Below are positions 31,945 through 44,519 of a DNA stretch of 64,000 nucleotides, piece by piece. This DNA is from Sclerotiophoma versabilis (lineage: Eukaryota > Ascomycota > Dothideomycetes > Pleosporales > Didymellaceae), in NCBI GenBank assembly GCA_012274445.1, contig JAAROD010000011.1, positions 186,001 to 250,000 on the forward strand. Reading direction: 5' to 3'. The position numbers and the translations under genes were made by a program. The notes under the pieces are model-generated. The model ran no database searches. It saw only the letters and a program-made list of their open reading frames with translations, and was not told the DNA's origin. Within the stretch, counting starts at the first letter, position 1; each line of letters starts with the position of its first letter.

Positions 31945-34586
31945 ATGGCCGAAGTTGTGGGATTAGCGGCCAGCGTCATCCAGATTGGTGGCGCGGGCGC
32001 GAAGTTGTCAATCGAGCTTTACAATTTCATCAGCACCGCATCGCGCGCGGACAGCGAGATTTCATATATTGCTGGCGATGTTGAGCTGACCTCGAAAGTA
32101 CTTGGTAATGTTGGGAAGGTGCTTGAAGCGGATGACGCCAAGAAACTGGTTAACCAGGAAGCGATTCAGCATGCAAAAGACCTTATCAAGCAGTGTGAAG
32201 AGGTATTCAATGAACTCTCGGACGTTGTTGAAAAGGCAAGAAAGACAGGCAAAGATGGAAAAATGCGCGTTGGCTTCAGAGCGAAGATGGGCTGGCCTAT
32301 GAAAGAATTGCGAGTCGAGCTTCTGCGCAGAAGACTGGAGACGTTGAAAAGTAGCCTTCTGGTGCTCTTCTATGTGCTACAGTTGGCACAAGACAAAGCC
32401 AAGGGGTACGTTCTTGCCCAGGTAGGAAAGAGGAAACTTGCTAATTGCATAGCAGGGACATTGAAGCTGCATCTCTAGAAGAACAGCGGAAGAACATCCG
32501 GGAACTGCATCAACAGCAACAGGACTCGCTCAGGATTCTCAAAGCGCTCGAACGCAAGTTCAACGCTGACGAGGGTGTCTCATCACAAAGCTCCAACATG
32601 CCTGTATCGAATCTAGGCATTTTTGCCACTTCGACAGCGACATCGTTAAGCCCGATAGCTCACGAACAACTCAAGAGGAACCAAGCAGCAATGGATCTAT
32701 TCAACAACCTTGAATCTGACACGTCTGACAGCGAGACGATCAACTCCGACAATGAAGGCGAGCATTTGACGCTTGACGAACTTGCTGTATGCGCAGCACA
32801 GGTTCAAAAACTACTTAGGCGTATTGTGACGCTGCAAGAGAGTCTCAAAACAGGCCAAACTGGGGAGCATCTTCGCAAAAGACGAATGCACAAAGTCTAC
32901 CAGCGCTTCTGTCGTAAATTTGAGGCTAACATTGTCAATTTCACCTCAGTGCCACCTTTAAAGGCCGACAGCAAACATATCGTGGCAGGTCCTCCCCCAG
33001 TAGAGACAATTTCCAGACCTACCCACCCCCGTCGGCAAAGCGTCCAAAGCGCTCAGAGTACCCGGAATACATCACAGACAGCGCGCAGAATCACATTGTC
33101 TTCGCGGCGGCCCACCATTGAACAAGGACCAACTATTACGTACGTGGCCCCAAGGCGTAGGGACAACCGGAACGTAGAGAAATGCACCTTGCCTGGCTGT
33201 ACCAGATGCGGTACTGATGCCATCGAACAGCGACCACGACAATCGCGCCGCCAATCGATGCTACCGACCCAGCGGATCGAGTCTGCCCCTGATGTCTCTT
33301 ACCCCCATGTCTACGACACACGTTTACTGGTTTCAGACTCTACGCAGTATGGCCCTTCCTCACCAAGGGATAGCCAAAAATCGTATCATACGCGGGCTGA
33401 CTTGATACTGCAGCCCGGCATATCTCGACGACAATCAACAAACAGTCGTCAAGCACGATCTCCAGGCTATCGCGTGGATGCCGGGTTGCGCTTAAATATT
33501 GCATCTTACAAATGTATAGAAGAAAATGACTCCGGGTCTGAAAACGAGTCTAAAGGTGACGATTGGCTGCCTACATTACAGCCCAGGCAACGTAAGCGTG
33601 ACACCACGCCCATCCTCTCCACATCGCCAACCAAGGTTCAGTCATCCCACGTTACACTGCGAGATCTTTGTAACTACGATAACGCAGTCCCAGCTAATAA
33701 CGAGAAACCATACAAATCGAATGACAAATTACCTGGCAAGGGTGAAGGAATAGATTGCGAGCAGGGAGCAGAACCTAGGAATCGTACAAAAACAACGAGT
33801 TCCAGTTGGGCTGAGGATCAGCCTATCGCGCAGCGAGAAACCCAGAGCGTTAAAGACAAGGAAGGGAAGCAGGCTGCTGAGAGTGCTGCATTGAATAACT
33901 CCACATGTACAGGACGACGTGGCCCGCTTGCCATCAATACAATTCTCGCTCCCGATGATGTAGCTCTTGAAAACTTCGATTTTGACTCATTCCTACACAT
34001 TGGTGAGCCTATGGCTGTCGACGAGCCACCTCCGGGAGCGCCAAGCAATGAGCAGAAAGGATATACCATGGAGCATTACCAGGAAGAGCTAAAAGCGCTG
34101 GAGCAACGAGGAAAGGAACGTCTAGCAAAAACTCTGCAGGAGCGGCAACAGCAAGCAAGCGGCAGTTACGCACAAGTTCAGAATGAGAGCCCCAAAAAGC
34201 AGGAACCTGGCAAGAGCATGCTACGACATTACCAAACGACTGTTGAGGATCACTTTTCCGACAACGATGTTCAGGTTCGCTTCGAAGCTCCGAATCCAAC
34301 TCATAGCTTCTCTACACCCTCTGCGGTCGTTTTCAATGCCACACAACCACTGCTCATTCGTACCTCTCCAGATATAATGACACCCGATCAAGATCGGCCG
34401 GATGATATCATGCCGCTGGTTCAGTCGCACTCACATACTGATGAGGATGAGTTGTGCTTCCTTGCCAGTAATAGGTCTCACGATCTTGGGGCTTCAGCAG
34501 AGGTTGGAAGCCGTCTCAAAGACGATCCTCCACAGAATGATGAAATTGACATCGTTGACGTATTACTCGCACGATGGACGGCATGA
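31945..34586 (+). CDS. HeLo-like / fungal STAND N-terminal domain protein, long disordered tail
   Basis: Exon 1 is 31945-32405, the intron 32406-32455 (50 nt, GTACGT...GCAG) and exon 2 32456-34586, giving 863 aa. Residues 1 to about 155 form a helical domain starting MAEVVGLAASVIQIGGAGAK with LSIELYNFISTASRADSEI. This is the pattern of the fungal STAND N-terminal/HeLo-like domains that precede NACHT or ankyrin modules in NLR-like proteins. A coiled-coil-like stretch follows (EEQRKNIRELHQQQQDSLRI). The rest is low complexity, rich in Ser, Arg, Gln and acidic residues. No NACHT, AAA, ankyrin or WD repeats follow, so this is a stand-alone architecture. A role in incompatibility or cell-death signalling is inferred only from the family. 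Confidence 0.75.
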
Positions 34587-35829
34587 ACTGCTGCATAGTC
34601 ATGTTCTGCAAGTAGAGCTTCAGGGGTTTTTTATCCTCTAGAAACATGTACAATTGGTGGTGAGCAGCAGTCCAGCCTGTTATTCTCGTACCGGAAATCA
34701 ACTGCACGGTAGCGGTGACCCGTACTTCGGGGTACGTAGTCTATCTTCTCAGCCACCGGTCTTTTGTTAAAAAATTGAGTCTCTGTTTTACGGCTCGTGG
34801 TACTGACTGCTTTCACGATTGCAGCAGTTACTGTCCTCTTAGCCCTTAATGTCGTATATATCTCAAAAGATGGCAATACTGATTATAAAGTGACTCTGCC
34901 GGCTGCAGGTGTTATGTTCTGTTGGGATCTCAGCTCAAGCTGAATTGCGCCGAATCAGCCAGGAAACAAGAAGAAGTGCCGAAGGAAGATCAACGCTTTT
35001 CTCATTCTTCCCTGATCTGCACTTATGGTAACAACAAACTTTGCCCACTTCTACGGTCTCGTTGAAGCATTTCCTATACGATATCGTTCCTTCCACCTTT
35101 TCTATGTTCATTCTTCTCAAAGGTCTAGTCGGTAAGGGTTGAGTGCCAGTATTCGCGCATGGTGGGACCGTTGGGCAGCGAAAACAGGAGCTGTCGGATG
35201 CAAAGGTGGTATGGATTTCCTCGGTATCGTCTCATCTAACATAAGTCCCGTTTCTAAGAACCCACTCAAGCAGCCGAGATCCGTTCTAACTCCTGGCTTC
35301 TGCTCTAGTTTTCCGGCACAAACACCGGCGTATGCGTGGCTTTTTCACGTGTTAGTCAAAGCATGGCAAGAGGTACATGGTGAAAACGGCATGTCCATCA
35401 GTGTCCGGACGTTCTGGGGAACAGTGCATGCTTTATCGCTTGGCGTTGACTGCGGTAGTTCCAGCATATCAACCAGAGATTCATTGACAGGTTCATTATG
35501 GCAAACTATACCAAAGAAATCACAGATGCAAATGAAGGGAGAATTCGCGCAGATGAAGCTTCCTCTCATCATTATTTCTATGAGGATCACCCGCACTATA
35601 CTTTTGGGCCAAACTTATATCGTCAGAGACAGCACACTTTACAACATTGGGTAGAAATTCTGATTTCAGGAGCACAAAACTGTTTCAGAGCATATGGGAA
35701 TACATGCATACCAAACTGCCTGACATGGAGCGGCCTACTATGCCCAATCTGTTACACTACATTATAAGTGCCCGACAGAAAAATAAACTGGTTCGGTGTG
35801 TCTTTTTTCAACTTCTCATCGGAAGCGTG
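34587..35829. other. 1.2 kb intergenic region
   Basis: Tail-to-tail interval between the HeLo-like gene and the P450 gene. A 171-codon plus-strand frame (35139) has no recognisable domain and is not supported. Confidence 0.45.
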
Positions 35830-37541
35830 TCACTCCGAAGATTTCTGCCACATCGACTTCCGGCGCTTGACTTCGATGATGGCAGGCAGAGGCACCACAG
35901 CTCTGGCCAAATACAGCCTTTTCGGTCTCTCCTTGAGCGGTTTGAAGTCATAATTAAGTAGCAAGTGAGCAAATATCATCTTCAGCTCGTGCGACACGAA
36001 GAAGCGACCGGGACTGTTACGCAGTTAGCGAGAGCAACCTGCAACATGCATAGCAGTTGCACATACCAAGCATGTCTGCCGTGACCGAAAGGAAGATGAT
36101 GGATGCCCGTAGTCACCAGGCCACTTTGTTTCAGCCTCGGCGAATCCATACTCCCTTTCTGTTCTGCAGTCATTGTGCTATACTGTTCCCTTATGCGCGA
36201 GTACCGGAAGGCATCGAATTTGTGGGAATCACTGTGGATCTCTCCATCCAGCGCGATTGGCGTCCATGGACACGAGAGTACCGTGCCATACTCGAGGTGT
36301 ACACCTTCTGGAGTAATAACACCCTCCTTCGCAACTACCTTTCTGTGCGCAAAAGTCAGGGCGATTGGCGATACGCGCTGCGACTCCCGGATAGCCGAGT
36401 CCATCCGGTACATCCGACTCAAAGCTTGTTTCGTCCACCCTCTTTCCTCCTGAAATACGCGGGACGCCTCCTCCCTTAACGCCTCGACTACACTCGGCTC
36501 TGCACTCAGAATGTTGACCATCATTCCGTAAGCGGTGATGGAAGTGGTATGGATGGCAGCGAAGTTGAGGGGCATAATGCGCTCAGCGATGCGATTTGGA
36601 TGCATCTCGGCCTGTCTGTTTTCTGCTTGCGCTGTGCGGTAGCTCCATGTGATGAAGTCGTAGGGATCCTTCCAGTTTTTGAATTCGGGGTTCCCATCAT
36701 CCTTCTTCTTAAGCTCGTCCAGTCGCCTCCGAATGAGTGGAATGGTGAATCGTGATGATAACCAATAGTGGTACTTCGAGGTCAAGCCCAACAAGTTTCC
36801 CACCAGAGGATGGAACGATTTGGGTACTAGAGGCATGATTGACTGTGTCCGGATAATGTCCGTGGTGAAGGATAAGACGGCGTCCAGGTACTTTGGTTCG
36901 CGGCACAGTGTAAGACCCACCAGCATGCGATTGGTGATCCTTGGAACCATCTTCATGAAGGACTTCATCACATCAACCTTTTGATATGTGTCGGTGTCCA
37001 TACCATAGATTGCTTCCACAGCTCCCGGGATCTCCTCTTCCAGATCTGCAACAATTGCATTGAGATTGCGCACGAGGTGCTTATGAATGACATGTTCGTG
37101 GTAGGGATCGCGCAAAATAACAGGCCTCACGAAGGCATATTCGCCCTGCAACATATCATAGTGAGCCTCGCTTGTGCTGAGAATAGAGTCTGGCTGGTCG
37201 AACATCCAGCCCATTTGAGACGGTGGTATGACAATCTCTGCTTGCATGCCTAGGATAGCTGGTAGAACAAACATTTTGTTTTTCTTACTGTATTCTTCAT
37301 ATCCAGTTAGCAGCCAGTCTTTGCTCTTCGTCAGTGCAAAGGAGTTGCGGAGACCCGCGATCCAGCCCTTCCCATAACCTTGCCATGGTAGGGAAGTTGG
37401 CGGCTGTGGGTCATTCAGGAGGTTGTAAACAGTTCCGACGAGCCAGTATATCGCAACTGTGACTGCGATGAGAGGCAATATAGATAACGGTCCCATCTCT
37501 TCATTGGCCATGATTCGTGTTGCAACGTGATGACGTGCCAA
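35830..37541 (-). CDS. cytochrome P450 monooxygenase (CYP503/ent-kaurene-oxidase-like)
   Basis: Membrane-anchored haem monooxygenase. Exon 1 is 37541-36067, the intron 36066-36014 (53 nt, GTATGT...ACAG) and exon 2 36013-35830, giving 552 aa. An alternative Met at 37511 would trim 10 residues. The N-terminal anchor is ILPLIAVTVAIYWLVGTVY followed by the Pro-rich PQPPTSLPW. The I-helix motif is FAAIHTTSITAYG, the ExxR is RESQR, and the haem loop is FGHGRHAC-PGRFF. The intron splits the codon of the haem-ligand cysteine (TG|T). The AAIHTTS I-helix and FGHGRHACPG loop resemble fungal terpenoid-oxidising P450s, but the substrate is unknown. It is followed on the same strand by an MFS transporter and an NmrA-like reductase. 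Confidence 0.9.
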
Positions 37542-38305
37542 TGCAGACTTGGTTATAGGGAGGTGTAGGAAGTTTGTAGTAATGACGTTGTTCAGAGAAG
37601 GGGATTTATATGTTGCGGAAGTCCCGGACGCTGCAGTTGTTCGATCCCGTTCAGATGGTGACTAACACCTATCTTGAGATGAGTAGATCTGCAGTACAGA
37701 GTCAGTAAAACCCATCGTAGTCTTCCAGGTACTTGTAGATCACTAAAGAGCTAGCAAGCACATGTTAATCACCTCCCAAGACCTAGGACAGACTTGCTTG
37801 TATCTCATCTGTGCCTCGACATGAGGGGGGCTGTCGGCGGATTATGCGGCACAATAGCTTCGGCTTCGCTTCACACCCTCCGATCATCAGGGCAGACCCA
37901 TACAAAAACAAGGGCGTAGTACAACGATCTTCGCTATGGTGAAGTCAGCACTACCCCTCATTACAAGGTCTAGTCTAGACAGATTAGCACGATAAGGCAT
38001 GGCTTTAACAAGGATGATCCAAAAGAGAATGCATCGCCGACAGGCATCATGTGGGCGGACTGTGCTGAAGAAGCAGAAACTGCGACTGGGAGGCGTGCAG
38101 TCACACAAGCGAGCCTTCCTACGATCGCGATGGCAATGGTCATCTCCTACCTTGCATAGGCGGCTCAAACAGATGTGGTGGAAGATAGCAAGCTATCTGC
38201 AGGAGGTTCCCAAAGAGTATTCAGCTTTAATTTACAATGAACGGAAGAAAGATCAGAATTCCCAACGAAACGGGAAAAAAGGAATATAGCCAGCTGTTGA
38301 AGGTT
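37542..38305. other. intergenic region upstream of P450
   Basis: Promoter region of the P450 gene and 3' flank of the MFS gene. No other gene was recognised. Confidence 0.5.
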
Positions 38306-40013
38306 TCACGACTTGCTTACATCCTCAATAGCAAACGAACTGTTTTCCCTCAATTTCCTCCCATACTTGAACAACACATACGGTGCCGGCATCAACACCA
38401 CCGCGAAACATCCCAACAGCGTCATCGTCCAGTGCACCCCGAGTTTTTCATACATCGGCCTTGCAGCAACAACCATTCCTCCCGCAATCAAATACCTCAT
38501 CATCGTCACACTCGCCAACGCAATGCTCGCCTTCTCGCCGTAGCTATCAATGATGTACTCGTAGCTGCTGACGTACATCGCATTCAGTACAATACCGAAG
38601 CAGAAACACGCGCCAAGACCGGAGTAGATTGAAATCCACTCGTAGTCTGTCCAGCCGAGCCAAAAAAGGGAGATCGGCAGGAGCGGAGATACAAGCATCG
38701 CCGGCCAGAGGCGGAACTCTGGTGTGACACCTGCACGGTCTTTGTACCCAACGTAACGGCGCGTCTAGGCATACAATGCTGGGCTCGTGAGGGAGAAAGC
38801 TGTTGCACCCAGTGCAATTGATGCGAAACATGCACCCCCTTGGAGATTGCTGAGGTTGTAGCGGCGCTTGAATATATATTCGAAGCCTGAGAGAAAGGTG
38901 AATAGAATGACGTAAAGCAGGACTAGAAAGCCGCCGAGCGAGATAACAGCAGGCTCGGTGGTAGAAAACTTGATAGACAAAGGCAAGACTTGTTTGATAC
39001 TTGCCATGAAGTTGTACTTCTGCTCGTGCTCGGTTACGTACTGGGAGGATGCGGAGACGCGGCGTAAATGTGCGGCTTTGTAGTCGAGCAGCATGGGGAG
39101 ATATGTTTCGGGGAGGAAGAAGAGGGCGAGTAGGAATGCGAAGGTGGAAATGAATAGCGTGATCCAGTCAACCCAATGCCAGTTCAAGTCATTGTGTGAG
39201 GCGACCCAGCCGCCCACGATGGGTGCGAGGACAGGGGCTATTGAGGCGTCAGTGGTGCTAGGATTACTGAGAGGGCTGTGAGTTATGCTTACGAACGACG
39301 TTGGCCCAGGCAATGATCGGGAACCAAAGTGCTCGCTCGGCGGGGCGAAACAAGTCGCCCACACTCGCACCGTTAATTCCCAGCGCGGCGCTGCTCGCTA
39401 GACCAGCTAGGTACCTGCATACAATCTGACTGGCGTAGTCCCTGCTCAGCGCTGTGCCCAAGATGAAGAACAGGTAGACGAGCGTGAAGCCCAGATATAC
39501 CGGATTGCGCCCAAGGGTCTGTGACAGAGGACCAACGAAAAGACACCCAGATCCAATGCCGATGAGGTACATTGCGGTGGAGAGGTTTTCAGCCACAGGG
39601 CTAACGTTGTATTGTTTGCTTGCGTTTGAGTTGTCGAGGGAGTCGCATGCGCCTGCCCATGCTTGGGTAAAGACTAGCATGGAAATGATTATTAGTGTTC
39701 GTGTACGTTTAAGGAGTGACCAGTTGTGAGGATTGATAGGGTCGTCGTCACTGTCGAGTTCCACGACAATCTTGCCATCTTCAGTCGTCTTTTCCCTCGA
39801 ATTCTTTTCTGTCTGCTTGAAAGCATGTCGTTCTGGATCATCGTCTCGCAGTGTGGTGTCAGACGGTTGGGAGCTCTGAAAAGAGCTTCGTCCTTCTTTC
39901 TTCTCGCTCTCAGTCTGTCGGCTGGGAGAACGTTGTTGCCATTTACGCTCAACATGTCCCCCAATCTGCTTGTACTGGACGATAGACCACATGGCGCGGA
40001 ATGCAAGACACAA
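38306..40013 (-). pseudogene. MFS drug:H+ antiporter-type transporter with one nonsense codon
   Basis: Exon 1 is 40013-39293 (a second Met at 39992 is possible), the intron 39292-39238 (55 nt) and exon 2 39237-38306. The joined length is 551 codons. A cytosolic N-terminus is followed by PHNWS, which typically precedes TM1 of fungal DHA1-type transporters. Then come LFVGPLSQTLGRNPVYLG (loop 2-3 signature), ANVV-PPVLAPIVGGWV (antiporter motif C-like) and about 12 membrane segments. In the loop between TM8 and TM9, TAG at 38765-38767 interrupts ALYA-[stop]-TRRYVGYKDRAGV, where family members usually have a Trp or another residue before TRR. Everything after it is in frame and intact to DVSKS. 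This is probably a strain-level or very recent null allele. A single G-to-A change from TGG would explain it. Confidence 0.75.
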
Positions 40014-40484
40014 AATATAAAAAAATGATTGACGAGATAAGCTTTGCTGGGGTCAACAAGCCTCTACATGCATGCACAAGGCGAACGAAGCCTTGCTATT
40101 GCATTGCTTGACGTCACATTGGGTAGCGTATCGCGTGGGCAAATACCTCTTTTGTAAGGTCTGTATGATCTGCCTGTAAGTATCAGCCAATCACATGAGT
40201 CCGGTGACTCGAAATGCCATCAGTATTGTGACGTAGACTCTGACCTCGACCGATCGAACAATCTGAAAGACGCTAAAGTAGTCTACCCGTCTCTTGTCGC
40301 CGCCCAGACCTCCCCGGACTCCAGCTCTGCCTCAGTTCCCCAGACATAGCTACAGTAGACCCAGTCAAATGTTACGAAAAGAAAAGATAGTATCCACAGT
40401 GTTCCAGCAGATATTCTGGTTGGCCTGTACACGTAAAAGTGAGGCAATTTCTGCTAACGCAAGGCATGCTCTATTTCTTCTAGA
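40014..40484. other. intergenic region
   Basis: 5' flank of the MFS gene and 3' flank of the NmrA-like gene. Nothing else is seen. Confidence 0.45.
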
Positions 40485-41538
40485 TCACAGCTTCTCCGCG
40501 CTACCAAACCTAGCCCTAAAGTATTTCTCAAACGGTGTGTACGTTAGGTCAGAGAATAGGCCATTGTGGATCTGGCTCTTAGGTCTGACGAACTCGCCTT
40601 TGCCTTGGGTGCCTTTGACCAGGTACCAGAAGTCCACAGGGAACGCGCTTTCAGTGTGTTCTTTGGGTGCTTTGCTTGGATCCTCCCAAACCTCGTGCAT
40701 CTTCTCCACCCCAAGCACGTCCATTTCCACCTTCTTGCCTGTGTACTTTTCAAGCAGCTTGGCGATTTGAGAGTGCGAGATGGTGTCGCTAACAACGTTT
40801 AGAAACTGATTGTGGCTCTTTGCTGGCTCGCAGAGAGTGGCAACAAGGAAATTCGCAAAATCGTCAAGATGAGTGTAGTCCGCTTCAGCGGCAGGGTCAC
40901 CAATTACGTGGATCGTGTACTTGTCGATCGAACTTGGTGACTGCGTCCATGGGCACCACACCTTCTCGCGATCTTGATTATAGAAGTCACCACAACCAAC
41001 CATGGTGAAGCTCATGTTGCCTGATCGGACAGCTGGGTGGATAATGGCACGCTCGTTGGCTCTTCTATCCATCAGAAATTACAACTTTAGCATGAGGGAG
41101 ATACAAAGCTTACAGTGCCTTCAAATTCCACGCTGGATGGATGTATCCCATCGAATCGTTGGGCTTGCGATAGATTTGATGGAAGCCATACTCGCTCGGG
41201 TAGAACCGTTGCACACCTGCATCGGCTGCTGCATCTTGAATAGTTGCTTGAGCTTCGAGGGCTGGGCCGTTCAGTGCGGAAACCACTGCCTCAACACCCC
41301 TCAGGTCCTGCGCAAGCTGCTCGCGTGTGACCTTTTTGATGTCAAACGTCTTGACAGTGACCAACTTCGAAACCTGCGATTCAGCTCCGGGTGGTACAAA
41401 GGCGATAACCTCGAAGTCTTTTCGCTTGCTAGAAAGTAGAGCGTGGAGGATGCGGTCACCAATCTGCCCGCTAGCGCCGAATAGCGCAATAGTGTTGAAG
41501 GCCGCGGGTAAACCGTAGTTGTCTGCATGGCTACTCAT
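40485..41538 (-). CDS. NmrA-like / isoflavone-reductase-like NAD(P)-binding protein
   Basis: Exon 1 is 41538-41114, the intron 41113-41065 (49 nt, GTAAGC...ATAG) and exon 2 41064-40485, giving 334 aa. The start MSSHADNYGLPAAF was chosen because upstream residues are Arg/Pro-rich and unlike the family. The Rossmann motif is ALFGASGQIGDRIL (GxxGxxG), and later segments are QRFYPSEYGFHQIY and SFTMVGCGDFYNQ. This atypical short-chain dehydrogenase family includes isoflavone and pinoresinol reductases and redox-sensing NmrA proteins. Fungal relatives often sit in secondary-metabolite loci. Here it is the third minus-strand gene after the P450 and MFS genes, so a common pathway is possible but not shown. 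Confidence 0.85.
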
Positions 41539-41934
41539 CGTTGGTGGTGGTTTCGTTCGGTCCCGTCTACAAAAGTTTGGTTCGCTATTCAGATGTTTTG
41601 CTTGATAAGTCGTGATTGGACGATGACGCAACTATTGCCGGCAAATGATGTACAGTCTCAGCACAACATGACCTGATGATCGTCGCAGGGATGCACGAAC
41701 TGGATCGTTCATAAGTGCATTGAGCGTTAGATACATGTATTTGCTCTCAAAGCAATAATATACAATTGTCGTAGAAACAGGAAAGGGTTTTGGCTTGTGG
41801 TTTGAACAAGTCACCAGAGCCCGTACAAGGAAAGCTGCCGAACAAGGCTAACACAGACGAAGGGCTCCGCGGGAGTAGCTGGTTGGATATACTGGATGAA
41901 CAGACAGAGCTGGTGCGCCTCGATCTCTGTGATT

Positions 41935-43443
41935 TCAGGTCGACAGCCCTGTTACGATTCCGCCCACCTTCTGGTCGAACTCCCGCTTCCACAATGGCAT
42001 CATCGCTCTTGATCGAGGATCCATTACGTCCATATCAAACACTTCAAGAGTGACTTCATGGCGATCAGCAATTTCTTGCGCAGTATTGGACATGTACTGT
42101 CTGATGATGCAACGTTGTAGATTTCGAAGTTTGTCTTTGCGGCGGTCGACAATGTTTTTGACCAGCGACTTCAGCGATTGCTCAGACGGTAATGGGAAGT
42201 CGGTGTTTAGGTGAACTTCGCGAATGCTGTCTGGAAGCATGTCGCCCAGGCATGGAATGTCGCTGTGCGTCCATGCAGCTACGCCTTCTGGGATGAGACT
42301 ATCTCGACCAAGTCGTTGTCCGCTCTCAAGAGGTGGCCCACAAAAGGGGATCACGTCTACTTCCAATTTGAGCAGGTTTGGAAAAGAGTGGAACGAAGAC
42401 AGGCCATTGATGATCTCTCCGTGCAGCTCATCCACTGTAATGGCAAGGTCGAGAAGCTGGTTGCCAAGTCGGCCGGCCAATGTCTGCAGAAACTCCCCAG
42501 GATTCCAGTCAAACTGCAAGCCATCCCACTTCGTCTGATGGGAGTATTTGAAGACCGTCACGGCGGGCGTATGCGCTAAGAGAGCATCGAGACCCTGCGC
42601 GTCCATACAACAGCTGGCGAACTCTAGCCTCGTCAAAGGTGATTTGCTTGCGTAACGCCAATGAAACGGAATGCCGCCCCAGTCGTCGTCGATAGCCACA
42701 CAACTCACAGCAAGGAGATTTCGGATGCTGTTCAGGGCCATAAACGGCTGCAGGCACTGCAGACCCACGCGAACATCGTAGCCTTCTTCTGTGAACGGCA
42801 TAATGGTATCCAATGATTGCAAAGCTTGCCATCTACGTTTACGGGTCTTGTCGTTGGACATGGAGACCAGATCCTCGACTGAAGGAACGAGGGCTTCAGC
42901 AGCCTCGTCACTCCGGACCTCGTGCCACCTATCCGGCAACTGTAAGGTTCTGAGGTTTGGAAGTAGCGTCAGCAGTGCAACAGTGGCGTAGAGCTTGTCG
43001 ACACTGTCCAGGTTTGTAGCTTGGTCTTCCTCCATGATTTCAGTCCACCACTCCTCCAAATTTGCGTTCTGAAAGAACTCTGTTCCGCACAGAAGATTTT
43101 TAATTCTCTGCAGTGATGCCTCATCGCCTCGGAAATTGTCGACATTCTCGCTGCTGATTTCTGAGTCTGACCGACGGTCCCATAGGCTCAGCGTCTCTAT
43201 GTACTCGGCAATGTTAGGGTTTTTTGAAATTTCGTAAAGCAGACCCAGCGTGTCACCGCGGCGCGAAATACTCTGATTGGTGGTGTGTCTCCATCGTTGC
43301 CTCAAAGAGTTATGTTCACGGATCTGGGTTGTTGCGCGTTCATACACGGCTTTGCAGGAAAGAACAAAGCCTTCCAGACCAGCAGGCCCCGCGAAGTCAA
43401 GAATATTATCAATTATCTCGGGCGGGAGATCCAGTAGACCCAT
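41935..43443 (-). CDS. F-box protein
   Basis: Single exon, 502 aa. The N-terminus LLDLPPEIIDNILDFAG plus LEGFVLSCKAVYERAT is an F-box (residues about 2-40), the Skp1-binding element of SCF ubiquitin ligases. The rest is an irregular leucine-rich region (LLPNLRTLQLPDRW, LTRLEFASCCMDAQGLDALL, FPNLLKLEVDVI) as in many fungal F-box/LRR-like proteins. The substrate is unknown. The frame is intact and stands alone. Confidence 0.82.
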   Translation of the reverse strand: MGLLDLPPEIIDNILDFAGPAGLEGFVLSCKAVYERATTQIREHNSLRQRWRHTTNQSISRRGDTLGLLYEISKNPNIAEYIETLSLWDRRSDSEISSENVDNFRGDEASLQRIKNLLCGTEFFQNANLEEWWTEIMEEDQATNLDSVDKLYATVALLTLLPNLRTLQLPDRWHEVRSDEAAEALVPSVEDLVSMSNDKTRKRRWQALQSLDTIMPFTEEGYDVRVGLQCLQPFMALNSIRNLLAVSCVAIDDDWGGIPFHWRYASKSPLTRLEFASCCMDAQGLDALLAHTPAVTVFKYSHQTKWDGLQFDWNPGEFLQTLAGRLGNQLLDLAITVDELHGEIINGLSSFHSFPNLLKLEVDVIPFCGPPLESGQRLGRDSLIPEGVAAWTHSDIPCLGDMLPDSIREVHLNTDFPLPSEQSLKSLVKNIVDRRKDKLRNLQRCIIRQYMSNTAQEIADRHEVTLEVFDMDVMDPRSRAMMPLWKREFDQKVGGIVTGLST

Positions 43444-44519
43444 GGTGAAGTGTGCAGACGCGTGCAGTGTGACAGGCAGATGTTGAGGTGGTAAGGCAGC
43501 TGTCTGATGCGTGCTGGCTGACGAGGGGTTTGGCGCGTTGTGTTGAGGGTGCAGATCCTTGTTAGGACGGGCGACGAATCCAATTTTGCTGCCGTAGTCA
43601 GGCGTGAAGGTTGTCAGTGCCCAAATAGCTGTCGTTATATCATCAAATCTAGACCTTATCCGGAGCTAGCTCCGCCCAATCGAAGGCCGGTCACTTCTCA
43701 TCGGTCCTTTGATCTCAAAATTGCGAAGTGCTCATCGCTGGAAGATTTTGTGCACTGCTTCTACATCCGAGGATTGACAGCTCGATAAGGAACGATCACA
43801 GCGAAAGGATGCTCTGCCACTCCTTGTTGCGACGTGGTAAATTTAAATGTACATCAAGGATCTAATTCGCTCGGCGAAACGCTCCGGAGAAAGTGCCAGG
43901 CCTTCCACCCCGCTTTGTCACGAACGCCATACGAAACCTCTACGCGCCGCGAAAATGTAATCCGAATCGCAAGATGCTTGGTTGCGGGCTGTTCCGTCGC
44001 GAGGAGACCAGCAACACCACCCATCAAGATGACAGAGACCTCCTCACGTCATGCTGTCACATTCACAGCCATGACACACTATGCTAAAAGGGTTTCTTGT
44101 ATTGAGAGTCGATATATCTTAGCAACAAAGTGCTTTTAGAACGAAGAGGCACAAATGTAACGATGGAACTGATGTGCTTGGTTGATCGCCCGAGGGTTCA
44201 TGTTGACATGCACATGCAACGATAGCTAATGCCTTCTGACAAAAATCCACACCAGTCACGAACAACATCCGCTCGACTACCACACAGCTTTGGCCCTACA
44301 AGCGTCTCCCCCTTGTAGCTCAACTCAAACCTGCCCTCCACCCTACAAGGGATTTGGATCCACCCTGGGGATTCTCACCTGTGAACCCTTGCCAAAAGCT
44401 CTAATCTCGTTTTTAGCACGTCGGAGGGCTGAAAGCTCACTTGACAGATTTCTTCCGGATGCTTGCAACCCAAATCTCCACGAGCAGGATACTGACAGGC
44501 TAAAAACCGGGCCAGCCGA
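43444..44519. other. 1.1 kb intergenic region
   Basis: No recognisable gene. A duplicated CTACAA-rich stretch occurs around 44295-44350, without further structure. Confidence 0.4.

Noticed and set aside
35139..35654. 171-codon plus-strand frame
   Set aside because: No family pattern was seen. It lies in a tail-to-tail interval with overlapping frames on both strands.
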